Below are positions 15,597-24,744 of a DNA stretch of 45,839 bases, piece by piece. The position numbers and the translations under genes were made by a program. The notes under the pieces were generated by a model, which searched no databases, was not told the origin of the DNA, and was given only the letters and a program-made list of their open reading frames with translations. The stretch is from ATZT02 sp964655115. GTDB taxonomy: Bacteria > Actinomycetota > Actinomycetes > S36-B12 > UBA5976. Location of the stretch: the NCBI GenBank assembly GCA_964655115.1, contig CAZZKM010000006.1, positions 1 through 45,839 on the forward strand, in the 5' to 3' direction. Within the stretch, counting starts at the first letter, position 1, and every line of letters begins with the position of its first letter.

Positions 15597-16673
15597 TTGA
15601 ATTTTAGTGCTCTAGGAAATCGACTTTATACGGGTGAAACTTCTGTAGATTTTGTAGGTAAGAGAAAAATTTGGTATTTAATGTCACTATTGATTGTTTT
15701 AGTGGCAGCAGCTGGTGTTTTTGTACGTGGAATTAATTTAGGAATCGAATTTGAAGGTGGAGCAAAATTTACTGTTCCAAGCACAACAAGTGTTGAAAAT
15801 GCAAGAAATATTGTTAAGGATGCAGGAATTGAGACAGCATTAATCGTTTCTGTCGGAAATGAACGCTTAGAGATTCAAACTCCACCACTAGAACAAGACC
15901 AAATTGAAAATTTTATATCAAAAATCTCTACAGATTTTAAAGTAGATAAATCAACGATTACTACTCAATCAGTAGGTCCTTCATGGGGTGCAGATATTAC
16001 AAGACAAGCTCTTATAGGCCTTGGAGTATTTCTTCTTTTAGTTATTTTATTTTTAACAATATATTTTGAAATTAGAATGGCAATGGCTGCAATCGTGGCA
16101 TTGTTGCATGATTTGTTAATTACAATTGGTGTTTATGCGATAACTGGTTTTGAAGTAACTCCAGCAACTGTGATTGGAGTTTTAACAATTCTTGGTTATT
16201 CGCTCTATGACACCGTAGTAGTTTTTGACAAAGTTAAAGAAAATACTAGAGGAATTCTTGCTCAATCAAGATTGAATTATCAAGAAGCTGCAAACTTAGC
16301 ATTAAATCAAACACTTATTAGATCAATTAACACTTCGATTGTTGCATTGTTACCAGTGGCAGCTATTTTGATAGTTGGCGTTGGAATACTACAAGCTGGA
16401 ACATTAAAAGATTTAGCACTTGCTCTTTTTGTAGGAATTGCTGCAGGAACGTATTCTTCTGTATTTATTGCTACTCCTTTATTAGTTCAACTTAAAGAAA
16501 ATCAACCAGAAATTATTTCTCTTAAAAATAGAGTTCACGCAAGACGAGCAAATGCAGGCATTACAGGTACTGAGAGTGTTCAAATAAGTGTCAGCACAAC
16601 TTCAACTACTGTTATGCAAGCTGGTCCAAGATCGCAACCCAAACGTTTTTCTCGTTCTAAAAGAAAGAAATAG
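15597..16673 (+). CDS. secF: Protein translocase subunit SecF
   Basis: The 358-residue partner of SecD has an N-terminal helix (about residues 28-46), the GINLGIEFEGGAKF motif at about 45-58, and five further membrane helices including the conserved ATVIGVLTILGYSLYDTVVVFDKVKEN block near 199-225. The C-terminal 50 residues are hydrophilic and strongly basic, ending in RSKRKK. It starts at TTG directly after the secD stop with no intergenic base, so translation is almost certainly coupled. About 80 bp then separate it from rel. Confidence 0.96.
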   Translation: MNFSALGNRLYTGETSVDFVGKRKIWYLMSLLIVLVAAAGVFVRGINLGIEFEGGAKFTVPSTTSVENARNIVKDAGIETALIVSVGNERLEIQTPPLEQDQIENFISKISTDFKVDKSTITTQSVGPSWGADITRQALIGLGVFLLLVILFLTIYFEIRMAMAAIVALLHDLLITIGVYAITGFEVTPATVIGVLTILGYSLYDTVVVFDKVKENTRGILAQSRLNYQEAANLALNQTLIRSINTSIVALLPVAAILIVGVGILQAGTLKDLALALFVGIAAGTYSSVFIATPLLVQLKENQPEIISLKNRVHARRANAGITGTESVQISVSTTSTTVMQAGPRSQPKRFSRSKRKK

Positions 16674-16753
16674 TCACTCTTAATTCGTGTAATTTTGTTA
16701 TCTTGATAAACTAAAGAGCCAACAGTTGAAGTTTTATCTGGGAGGCGTCTTAC

Positions 16754-18979
16754 ATGTCAGACGCATCCATCACGCGCAGTAGATTCGCAAAATTAACTGG
16801 TTGGAAATCTGAAACAAAAGAAATAGATTATTTAATAAAGACTTTAAAAAAATATCATTCGAAAGATAATTTTGAGTTAGTCAATAAAGCTTATGAAGTT
16901 TCAAAGAGACAGCATGATGGGCAAAAAAGACAAAGTGGCGAAGAGTATATAACTCATCCGATTGCAGTTGCCCAAATTTTAGCGGATTTAGGTTTATCAA
17001 GTGAAACATTGGCAGCCGCACTTTTGCATGACACAGTTGAAGATACAGGTTATTCAATTGAAAAATTAGAAGAAGATTTTGGACCCGAAGTTGCCAGGTT
17101 AGTTGATGGAGTTACAAAGTTAGACAAAGTTAAGTATGGAGAATCAAGTGCTGCAGAAACCGTTAGAAAAATGGTTGTGGCAATGGCTAAAGATATTAGA
17201 GTTCTCTTAGTAAAACTTGCAGATCGTTTACACAACATGCGAACTTTAAAATATTTGCCATCGCAAAAACAAGAACAAAAAGCAAAAGAAACGCTTGAAA
17301 TTTTTGCACCTCTTGCTCACCGCTTAGGGATGAATGCAATCAAATGGGAATTAGAAGATTTATCTTTTGCCACTTTGTATCCAAAAATGTATGAAGAAAT
17401 TGTTAATTTAGTCAGTCAAAGAGCCCCACAAAGAGATGGAGAAATCGCTGAAGTTGTAAAAATTGTAGAGAAAGATTTAAGTGAAGCAAAAATTAAAGCA
17501 GAGTTAAGTGCCAGACCAAAACATTATTACTCCGTATACCAAAAAATGATTGTAAGAGGTAGAGATTTTAACGAAATTTATGATTTAGTTGGAGTAAGAA
17601 TTCTAGTTAATGATGTCAAAGATTGTTACGCCACTTTAGGAACAATTCACTCTCGCTGGAATCCAGTTCCGGGAAGATTTAAAGATTACATAGCAATGCC
17701 AAAATTTAATCTTTATAAATCACTTCACACTACTGTAATTGGAACCAATGGTAGACCAATTGAATTTCAAATCAGAACTTTCGACATGCACAAAGAAGCT
17801 GAATATGGAGTAGCAAGCCATTGGCGCTATAAGGAGAAACAAAATAAAGAAGGATTACGACCAGCAGATGAAATGGCTTGGCTCAAGCAATTGGTTGATT
17901 GGCAAAAAGAAACAGAGGATCCTGACGAATTTTTAGACACACTTCGTTACGACCTAGGTCAACAAAAAGAAATATTTGTATTCACGCCAGCAGGAGATGT
18001 TATTGCACTTCCTCATGCAGCTACTCCAGTTGATTTTGCCTACGCAGTACACACCGAAGTTGGCAATCATTGCGTAGGAGCAAGAGTTAACGGCAAATTA
18101 GTTTCGTTAGATTCAAATTTGGAAAGTGGAGATAACGTAGAAATCTTTACAACCAAATCTCCTGGTTCGGGACCATCTCAAGATTGGTTAAATTTTGCTG
18201 TTTCGACAAGAGCTAAAAGCAAAATCAAAGCTTGGTTTACAAAAGAACGACGCGAAGAGTACATAGAACAAGGTAAAGAGCAGATCTCTAAACAGATTCG
18301 AAAGCAAAATTTGCCAATTCATCGTTTAATGGCAAATCAGTCTTTAGTTGCTGTGGCTCATGAATTAAAAATAAAAGGAATTGAAGACCTTTTTGTGTCA
18401 ATTGGTGAAGGAAAAGTAAGTGCGCAAAGTGTAGTGAATAAATTAATCCAAATTCACGGAGGAGAAGAGGGAGCAAGTGAAGACCTGGCAGAGGCAATTG
18501 CTCCTACAAAAATTAAAAACACTCCAACGACTACTAGATCTCCATCGGTAATTGTTAAAGGCATTGAAGATGTTTACACACGTTTAAGTAGATGTTGCAC
18601 CCCAGTTCCGGGAGATGAAATTTTTGGTTACATAACCAGAGGCGGGGGAGTCTCAATACACAGACAAGATTGCACAAATGCTCTCGATCTAAAAAAGGAA
18701 GAAGAAAGAATCGTTGAAACTAATTGGCCAGAAAGTGGAACAGGAATTTACTTGGTAAATATACAAGTTGAAGCAATAGATAGAAACGGTTTACTTTCAG
18801 ATGTAACAAGAACTTTGTCAGAACATCATGTAAATATCCTTAACGCATCTGTTTCCACAACTAGAGAGAGAATTGCATTTTCGAAATTTACTTTTGAAAT
18901 GGCAGATCCCAAACATTTAGGCAGTGTTTTAGCAGCTGTAAAAAATATTGCCGGTGTTTACGATGTATATCGCGTTTAG
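16754..18979 (+). CDS. rel: Bifunctional (p)ppGpp synthetase/hydrolase, Rel
   Basis: The 741-residue long RSH protein controls the stringent response. The hydrolase domain is intact, with HDTVED at residues 92-97. The synthetase domain contains RFKD at 308-311; the basic RxKD form marks bifunctional enzymes, whereas synthetase-only RelA has an acidic version. TGS, a cysteine-containing zinc-finger-like region (YTRLSRCCTPVPGDE) and a C-terminal ACT domain follow in order. This is probably the only long RSH in a reduced genome, but that cannot be checked here. A GGGAGGCG ribosome binding site lies upstream of ATG 16754. The TAG stop overlaps the converging DUF349 gene. Confidence 0.96.
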   Translation: MSDASITRSRFAKLTGWKSETKEIDYLIKTLKKYHSKDNFELVNKAYEVSKRQHDGQKRQSGEEYITHPIAVAQILADLGLSSETLAAALLHDTVEDTGYSIEKLEEDFGPEVARLVDGVTKLDKVKYGESSAAETVRKMVVAMAKDIRVLLVKLADRLHNMRTLKYLPSQKQEQKAKETLEIFAPLAHRLGMNAIKWELEDLSFATLYPKMYEEIVNLVSQRAPQRDGEIAEVVKIVEKDLSEAKIKAELSARPKHYYSVYQKMIVRGRDFNEIYDLVGVRILVNDVKDCYATLGTIHSRWNPVPGRFKDYIAMPKFNLYKSLHTTVIGTNGRPIEFQIRTFDMHKEAEYGVASHWRYKEKQNKEGLRPADEMAWLKQLVDWQKETEDPDEFLDTLRYDLGQQKEIFVFTPAGDVIALPHAATPVDFAYAVHTEVGNHCVGARVNGKLVSLDSNLESGDNVEIFTTKSPGSGPSQDWLNFAVSTRAKSKIKAWFTKERREEYIEQGKEQISKQIRKQNLPIHRLMANQSLVAVAHELKIKGIEDLFVSIGEGKVSAQSVVNKLIQIHGGEEGASEDLAEAIAPTKIKNTPTTTRSPSVIVKGIEDVYTRLSRCCTPVPGDEIFGYITRGGGVSIHRQDCTNALDLKKEEERIVETNWPESGTGIYLVNIQVEAIDRNGLLSDVTRTLSEHHVNILNASVSTTRERIAFSKFTFEMADPKHLGSVLAAVKNIAGVYDVYRV

Positions 18980-20217
18980 CGAGTAAATTCAGCCAAGGTA
19001 TTTTTAGTAGCTTCAAGAAGCATTTTTTGAGATTCAATTGTTTTTGTTAACGAATCAACCTTTTTACTATCACCTTTTACTGAGGCTTCTTGTAATTCTT
19101 TTTCAGTTTTTGCAAGTTTATTTTCAATTAGTTCTACTGTCGATTGGGCTCTTGCACTTTTTGCTGGATCTGTTCTATCTAGTTCTTTTCTTTCTGCTGA
19201 TTTGATTGCGTCCTCAACAGCTTTTAGTCTTGATTCAATTTTATTTTTCTCATTTCTAGGCACATGACCAATCTTGCTCCATTCATCTTGGATTGGTCTT
19301 ATTGCTGATTTTGCTGATTTAAAGTCAGTGATTGGAAGTAGAGCTTCTGCTTTTTTAGCAAGTTCTTCTTTTAAGGCTAAATTCTTTTTATGTTCTTCAT
19401 CTAAAACGGATAATGCTGCAGTTCTTGCTGCAAAAAATGCGTCTTGAGCAATCTTAAATTCTTTCCATAACTTTTGTTCTTCTTTTCTTTCAAGAATTGG
19501 TGCAGATTTCCATTTGGACATTAAATTTCTAAATTTATTAGCTGTATCGTTCCAATCTTTCGAGTCTGATATTTTTTTTGCTTGTTCAACAATTTCAGAT
19601 TTAATCTTTGTAGCTTCTTTTCTTGTTGATTCTAAAGTTGAAAAATATTGTCTTCTAGCCTTATCAAATGATGATCTTGCGGTACTAAATCTCTTCCATA
19701 AAGCTTGTTCATCAGATTTTGATCCATGAGGAAGTTTCTTCCATTCCTCTACAATGTCTTTAAAACGTTGTGTTGTATTTTTCCATTGCTTGGAATCGAT
19801 AAGTTTTTCTGCCTCTTCGACTAGTTGTTTTCTTTTTTCCATTGCTTTTTCTTTAGCAATAGCCTTTGCTGCAGAAAACTCTGCCTTTTTCACAGCAGCC
19901 ACAACTTGAAGTTCATCTAACTTGTTTGTTAATAGAGAAATATCGCCTACAAAATTTGGAGATATTAGAGCATTTTTGACTCGTTCAACTAATTTAAGTG
20001 CTGTTTCTGCGTTACCTTTATTATCTTTTAATCTTTGTAAAGTTAAAGATATTTCGTTTTCTAATTCTTGAAATTTTCTAATATAGAAATTAAGTCCATC
20101 ATTTAAATCTCCTGCTGCCCATTGTCCAACTTGTTTTTCAGAACCATCTGGCATTTTTACTAAAACTGTGCCGTCAGTTTCAACACGACCAAATGTCGTA
20201 TCTAGATTGGCTGTCAT
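18976..20217 (-). CDS. DUF349-repeat coiled-coil protein
   Basis: The 413-residue, highly charged, mostly helical cytoplasmic protein contains at least three DUF349-type repeats with a W..T...F..I...WK..P spacing. Examples begin at about residues 142 (QWKNTTQRFKDIVEEWKKLP) and 221 (DWNDTANKFRNLMSKWKSAP). A beta-rich N-terminus (GRVETDGTVLVKMPDGSEKQVG, residues 10-31) precedes them, and the last 60 residues are coiled coil. DUF349 proteins are common in actinobacteria near rel, but their function is not established. Its stop overlaps the rel stop by four bases, tail to tail. There is no strong ribosome binding site before ATG 20217. It may be co-transcribed with the cyclophilin gene 28 bp upstream. 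Confidence 0.85.
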   Translation of the reverse strand: MTANLDTTFGRVETDGTVLVKMPDGSEKQVGQWAAGDLNDGLNFYIRKFQELENEISLTLQRLKDNKGNAETALKLVERVKNALISPNFVGDISLLTNKLDELQVVAAVKKAEFSAAKAIAKEKAMEKRKQLVEEAEKLIDSKQWKNTTQRFKDIVEEWKKLPHGSKSDEQALWKRFSTARSSFDKARRQYFSTLESTRKEATKIKSEIVEQAKKISDSKDWNDTANKFRNLMSKWKSAPILERKEEQKLWKEFKIAQDAFFAARTAALSVLDEEHKKNLALKEELAKKAEALLPITDFKSAKSAIRPIQDEWSKIGHVPRNEKNKIESRLKAVEDAIKSAERKELDRTDPAKSARAQSTVELIENKLAKTEKELQEASVKGDSKKVDSLTKTIESQKMLLEATKNTLAEFTR

Positions 20218-20245
20218 TTGTAAGGAGATCTACTTTCTATTTCAA

Positions 20246-20896
20246 TTAACCAATTGTTACTGCTACAGACTCAATCGTGACACTCTGGGCAGGTGCACCA
20301 TCAGAGCCCCCACCATTTACGCCTTGACTTGCGACTGATTGAACAATTTGTAATCCTTTTGTTATCTTTCCCCAAATTGAATAATTTGGTCCAAGTGTTG
20401 TGTCTTGATAAACCAAAAAGAATTGAGATCCAGAAGTTCCAGGTCCTGCATTTGCCATTGCTACAGTTCCTGCTGGGTAATTGTTTTCAATTGGTTGTGG
20501 CAAATTTTCATCTGGAATATAAAAATCAGGGCCACCAGTTCCTGTTCCAGTTGGATCTCCACATTGCAAAACAAAAATTCCTTCAGTTGTTAATCGATGA
20601 CAAATTGTGTTGTTGAAATAGTTATCTTGGGCAAGTGAAGCTAAAGCGTTTACAGTTAGAGGGGCTTTATCGGGAAAAGTTTCGATAACAATTTCACCAA
20701 GATTTGTAATTATCGAAAACTCAGCAGAATTATTTGCACTAATTCCTGCATTGGGTAGATCAGAATTAACTGAAGTTGAAGAGTTAGAGCCATTAAAACC
20801 AAGAATTACTGAACCAATAATTATGGCAATTGCAGTAATTAAAGCGATATAAACAGTAGATTTCTTTGCATTACCTGATTCGCCTCGCGATGACAT
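20246..20896 (-). CDS. Membrane-anchored cyclophilin-type peptidyl-prolyl isomerase
   Basis: The 216-residue protein has a short basic N-terminus, one membrane helix (about residues 13-33) and an extracytoplasmic cyclophilin domain. Recognisable blocks include ICHRLTTEGIFVLQCGDPTGTGTGGP, in which the HR pair contains the catalytic arginine, and the later MANAGPGTSGSQFFLVY. Normally QGGD is found where this protein has QCGD, so one of the two glycines is cysteine. It probably assists folding of exported proteins, which suits the nearby secDF. A GAGAGGC ribosome binding site precedes ATG 20896. Mycobacterium has PpiB (Rv2582) at the same position. Confidence 0.9.
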   Translation of the reverse strand: MSSRGESGNAKKSTVYIALITAIAIIIGSVILGFNGSNSSTSVNSDLPNAGISANNSAEFSIITNLGEIVIETFPDKAPLTVNALASLAQDNYFNNTICHRLTTEGIFVLQCGDPTGTGTGGPDFYIPDENLPQPIENNYPAGTVAMANAGPGTSGSQFFLVYQDTTLGPNYSIWGKITKGLQIVQSVASQGVNGGGSDGAPAQSVTIESVAVTIG

Positions 20897-20994
20897 ATCA
20901 GCCTCTCATCAATTTTTGGTTTAGAATTAAATAGTTAATTTAATTGTAGTTAACGAGATTCACATGAATAAAACTGACATTGAGGCCAATTCGC

Positions 20995-21654
20995 ATGCTT
21001 ATTAAATCATTTCCAGCAGGGCCATGGGCGACTAATTGTTATGTCGTAGCAAATGAAGCTAACTCTGAGTGTTTAATTATTGATCCAGGCTATGACTGCT
21101 TGCCTGAAACAGAAAATATATGCAAGCAATTTAACCTTCACCCAGTAGCAACTCTTTTGACTCATGGGCACATGGATCATGTTTGGTCAGTGATACCACT
21201 TTGTAATAATCATCAAATCTCTGCCTACATTCACTCTTTAGATGAATGGATGTTAACTACGCCAGAAAAAGCCTATTCCACTTCTAGTTGGAATGAATTG
21301 ATCAAATTAAATTCGGGTGTTCCCGAATTTCTACCAAAAGAATTGCAAATTCTTAAAAACAAAACTAATTTGGATTTAGCGGGATTAGAAATTACATGTC
21401 ATCACGCTCCAGGTCATACTGAAGGTTCAACTGTATTTAGTTCTAAAAACATTTTATTTTCTGGAGATGTTTTATTTAATCGAGGAATCGGAAGAACTGA
21501 TTTACCCGGAGGAAATCCAAAGGCAATGATGGAAAGTCTGAAAAATGTGATTCTAAAATTTCCAGATGAAATGAGCGTATATCCAGGACACGGACCAAGT
21601 ACCACAATTGGAGATGAACGATTTAAGAACCCTTACCTGCAAGACTTAAGGTAA
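20995..21654 (+). CDS. MBL-fold (glyoxalase II-like) hydrolase
   Basis: The 219-residue metallo-beta-lactamase-fold protein contains the metal-binding THGHMDH motif (His57, His59, Asp61, His62), HAPGHTEG, GDVLFNRGIGRTD and PGHGP. These match glyoxalase II-like enzymes, but the real thioester substrate is unknown. I chose ATG 20995, which has GAGG at 20982-20985 at good spacing. The frame could also open at TTG 20980, but that codon overlaps the ribosome binding site. The gene is divergent from the cyclophilin gene, with about 98 bp of shared upstream DNA, and lies 23 bp before hisS, as Rv2581c does in Mycobacterium. Confidence 0.88.
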   Translation: MLIKSFPAGPWATNCYVVANEANSECLIIDPGYDCLPETENICKQFNLHPVATLLTHGHMDHVWSVIPLCNNHQISAYIHSLDEWMLTTPEKAYSTSSWNELIKLNSGVPEFLPKELQILKNKTNLDLAGLEITCHHAPGHTEGSTVFSSKNILFSGDVLFNRGIGRTDLPGGNPKAMMESLKNVILKFPDEMSVYPGHGPSTTIGDERFKNPYLQDLR

Positions 21655-21677
21655 TCAATCAAGGAGTTTTGATTTAG

Positions 21678-22946
21678 ATGGCTGGTTTGTTTCAAGCACC
21701 CAAAGGTGTGCCAGATTATTTTCCACCACGTTCTAATTCTTTTTTAAAAGTTCAAGAAGTAATTGGAGAAAGTGCATCATTGGCCGGATATGGCTACGTT
21801 GAATTACCAATTTTTGAAGATGTAAATCTATTTGTTCGTGGAATTGGTGAATCAACTGATGTCGTAAGTAAAGAGATGTATGTATTCGAAGATCGCGGGG
21901 AAAGAAAACTTGCTTTAAGACCCGAGGGAACAGCTGGAGTTGTTCGATTAGTTATTGAAAATGGATTAGACAAAGCACAACTTCCTGTAAAACTTTGGTA
22001 CAAAGGTCCTTTCTTTAGAGCAGAAAGACCACAACATGGAAGATATAGACAACTACAGCAAGTTGGAATTGAAGCAATTGGTGCACCTGATCCTGCACTT
22101 GATGTTGAAGTAATTTGCGTTGCAGATGATTCATTTAAAAAACTAGGTTTGAAAAAATTTAGATTGTTATTAACATCTTTAGGTTGCTCAAATTGCCGGC
22201 CAATTTATCGAGAAAAATTAACAAAATATTTGTCTAATTTAAATCTTGATGAGGAAACTAAATCAAGAGCTAAATTAAATCCCTTAAGAGTGTTGGATGA
22301 CAAACGCGAAGAGGTGCAAAAGCAACTGTCGCAAGCCCCATTAATGATTAATGAATTGTGTTCAGAATGTAGTAATTATCATAAAGATGTTGAAAATTTA
22401 CTTCAAAAAAATGACGTGGACTTTATTCCAAGTCCTAGATTGGTAAGAGGTCTTGATTATTACACCAAAACAACTTTTGAGTTTGATCATCCAGATTTAG
22501 GAGCACAATCTGGAATAGGTGGTGGAGGGCGATACGACGGTCTGATGTCAAGTCTGGGCGGAACTGATTTAAGTGGAATTGGATTTGGTATCGGAACTGA
22601 TAGAACGCTTATGGCTTGTGAAGCTGAAAAATTAAATATCTCTAAAGAAAATTTAGTTGATGTATATATAGTGCCAATTGGTAGAAGTGCTCAACATTTA
22701 TCGGTTTCACTTTTAAAAAATTTAAGAAGTGCAAATATTGCAAGTGATATGGCCTATGGCGATAAGGGATTGAAAGGAGCAATGAAAGCAGCAGATAAAA
22801 GTGGTGCTCGCTTTGCTGTGGTGCTGGGAGACGAAGAAGTTTCAAATGCTCAAGTCCAAATCAAGGATTTATCCAATTCTTCTCAAGTTCAAGTTTCAAT
22901 AGGTGACATGGTTAAACATCTAGAACAGGCCTTACGACAGAATTAG
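21678..22946 (+). CDS. hisS: Histidine-tRNA ligase
   Basis: The 422-residue class II synthetase charges tRNA-His. The start MAGLFQAPKGVPDYFP is typical of HisRS. Motif 2 lies within YKGPFFRAERPQHGRYRQLQQ, and the histidine-specific RGLDYYTKTTFEF begins at residue 257. A C-terminal anticodon-binding domain covers about 325-415. AAGGAG at 21661-21666 supports ATG 21678. The gene follows the MBL hydrolase and precedes aspS by 53 bp. Confidence 0.96.
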   Translation: MAGLFQAPKGVPDYFPPRSNSFLKVQEVIGESASLAGYGYVELPIFEDVNLFVRGIGESTDVVSKEMYVFEDRGERKLALRPEGTAGVVRLVIENGLDKAQLPVKLWYKGPFFRAERPQHGRYRQLQQVGIEAIGAPDPALDVEVICVADDSFKKLGLKKFRLLLTSLGCSNCRPIYREKLTKYLSNLNLDEETKSRAKLNPLRVLDDKREEVQKQLSQAPLMINELCSECSNYHKDVENLLQKNDVDFIPSPRLVRGLDYYTKTTFEFDHPDLGAQSGIGGGGRYDGLMSSLGGTDLSGIGFGIGTDRTLMACEAEKLNISKENLVDVYIVPIGRSAQHLSVSLLKNLRSANIASDMAYGDKGLKGAMKAADKSGARFAVVLGDEEVSNAQVQIKDLSNSSQVQVSIGDMVKHLEQALRQN

Positions 22947-22999
22947 GTGTCTTGGAATAATAGACAAACTTTTGGAAAAGTCTTGAAAAGGAATATTTT

Positions 23000-24742
23000 G
23001 TGTTAAGAACCCACGTAGCAGATGCATTGAGAGCCATTGATGCTGAAGTTAAAGTCACGTTGGCAGGTTGGGTTGGAAACAGAAGAGATCATGGTGGAGT
23101 TGCCTTTATTGATTTAAGGGATGCTTCAGGAATTGTTCAAGTTGTCATTCATGATGAAAAATTAGCTCATGATTTAAAACCTGAGACTTGTGTGCAAATA
23201 AAAGGACAAGTAAAACTTCGCCCTAAGGGAAACGAAAACAAAGATTTACCAACCGGTGATATTGAAGTGTTTGCCCTAGAAGTAAATGTGTTATCACAAT
23301 CTGGAGTTCTACCATTTCAAATCGATAAAGATATAGATGTAAACGAAGAGACCAGACTTAAATACAGATATCTAGATTTAAGAAGACCATTTGGTCCAGG
23401 AAATGCTTTAAGAATTAGAAGTAAAGTTAGCCAATATGCTCGCGATGTTTTGTTGAATCATGACTTCATTGAAGTTGAAACTCCAACCTTAACTAGATCA
23501 ACACCAGAAGGTGCAAGAGATTTTCTAGTTCCAGTTAGATTGCAACCTGGTTCTTGGTATGCCTTGCCACAATCACCTCAACTATTTAAGCAACTTTTAA
23601 TGGTGGGTGGCTTAGAAAAGTACTTTCAAATAGCGCGTTGCTACAGAGATGAAGACTTTAGAGCGGATCGTCAACCAGAATTTACCCAACTTGATATCGA
23701 AATGTCTTTTGCTGATCAAGAAGATGTCATTGCTGTTGGAGAAATGGTAATTAAAACTTTATGGAGAGAAATTTTAGGATATGAAATTGGGGATATTCCA
23801 AGAATTACCTATCACGATGCTATGAATAAATATGGTTCTGATAAACCAGATTTAAGATTTGATCTGCCACTAATTGATTTAACTCAATACTTTAAAAATA
23901 CTCCGTTCAGAGTTTTCCAAGCTCAACACGTTGGCGCAGTTGTAATGCCAGGAGGAGCTGAAACTCCAAGAAAACAATTTGATGCTTGGCAAGAATGGGC
24001 AAAACAACGTGGCGCAAAAGGACTTGCTTACGCAGTATTTAATACAGATGGAGAAATAGCTGGACCTGTTGCAAAAAATTTGAGTGAAGAAGAAAGAAAT
24101 GGGTTATTAGCAGCAACCGGTGCAAAGTTAGGTGATGCAGTATTTTTTGCAGCTGGATCAAAAAATGAAAGTCTTTCATTACTAGGTGCTGCTCGAATTG
24201 AAATTGCCCAAAAATTAAAACTGATTAATGAAAAAGAGTGGAATTTTGTTTGGGTGGTAGATGCTCCAATGTTTGAACAAGTGCAAAACGAAAAGGGAGA
24301 AAATGTTTGGACAGCAGTTCATCATCCTTTTACTTCGCCTAATTCTGAATCATTAAAAACTTTTGCTCAAGATCCAGGAAATGCTTTAGCTTGGGCCTAC
24401 GATCTAGTTTTGAACGGAAATGAAATTGGTGGTGGATCTGTACGTATTCATCAAGCAGATATTCAAAAACAAGTTTTCAAAATATTAGGCATCACTGAAC
24501 AAGAAGCACAAGAAAAATTTGGATTTTTATTAGAGGCATTTAAATATGGACCACCTCCTCATGCAGGTATTGCATTTGGTTGGGATCGAGTTGTGATGCT
24601 TTTAACTAATTCTTTAAGCATTAGAGATGTAATCGCATTTCCAAAAAGCGGTGGAGGACAAGATCCTCTTACTGGTGCACCAACTCCGATAACACCTGCA
24701 CAAAGAAAAGAAGCTGGTGTTGACTTCAAGCCGGAAAAATAA
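23000..24742 (+). CDS. aspS: Aspartate-tRNA ligase, probably non-discriminating (AspRS, also charging tRNA-Asn)
   Basis: The 580-residue bacterial-type AspRS has an N-terminal OB-fold anticodon-binding domain, a class II core with PQSPQLFKQLLM and CYRDEDFRADRQPEFTQLD, and the bacterial GAD insertion. His31 in RRDHGG corresponds to the position where histidine characterises non-discriminating enzymes and leucine the tRNA-Asp-specific ones. If so, it also makes Asp-tRNA-Asn for GatCAB amidation. The start is GTG 23000 with AAAGGAA upstream. rarA begins two bases after its stop. Confidence 0.94.
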   Translation: MLRTHVADALRAIDAEVKVTLAGWVGNRRDHGGVAFIDLRDASGIVQVVIHDEKLAHDLKPETCVQIKGQVKLRPKGNENKDLPTGDIEVFALEVNVLSQSGVLPFQIDKDIDVNEETRLKYRYLDLRRPFGPGNALRIRSKVSQYARDVLLNHDFIEVETPTLTRSTPEGARDFLVPVRLQPGSWYALPQSPQLFKQLLMVGGLEKYFQIARCYRDEDFRADRQPEFTQLDIEMSFADQEDVIAVGEMVIKTLWREILGYEIGDIPRITYHDAMNKYGSDKPDLRFDLPLIDLTQYFKNTPFRVFQAQHVGAVVMPGGAETPRKQFDAWQEWAKQRGAKGLAYAVFNTDGEIAGPVAKNLSEEERNGLLAATGAKLGDAVFFAAGSKNESLSLLGAARIEIAQKLKLINEKEWNFVWVVDAPMFEQVQNEKGENVWTAVHHPFTSPNSESLKTFAQDPGNALAWAYDLVLNGNEIGGGSVRIHQADIQKQVFKILGITEQEAQEKFGFLLEAFKYGPPPHAGIAFGWDRVVMLLTNSLSIRDVIAFPKSGGGQDPLTGAPTPITPAQRKEAGVDFKPEK

Positions 24743-24744
24743 AC

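Noticed and set aside
20293..20616. Plus-strand open frame of 107 codons inside the cyclophilin gene
   Set aside because: The minus-strand cyclophilin motifs cover the whole stretch; no ribosome binding site or homology supports the plus frame.
22952..22995. Possible terminator hairpin between hisS and aspS (ACTTTT/AAAAGT)
   Set aside because: The stem is short, A/T only and has a two-base loop, so it would not be stable; no U tract follows.
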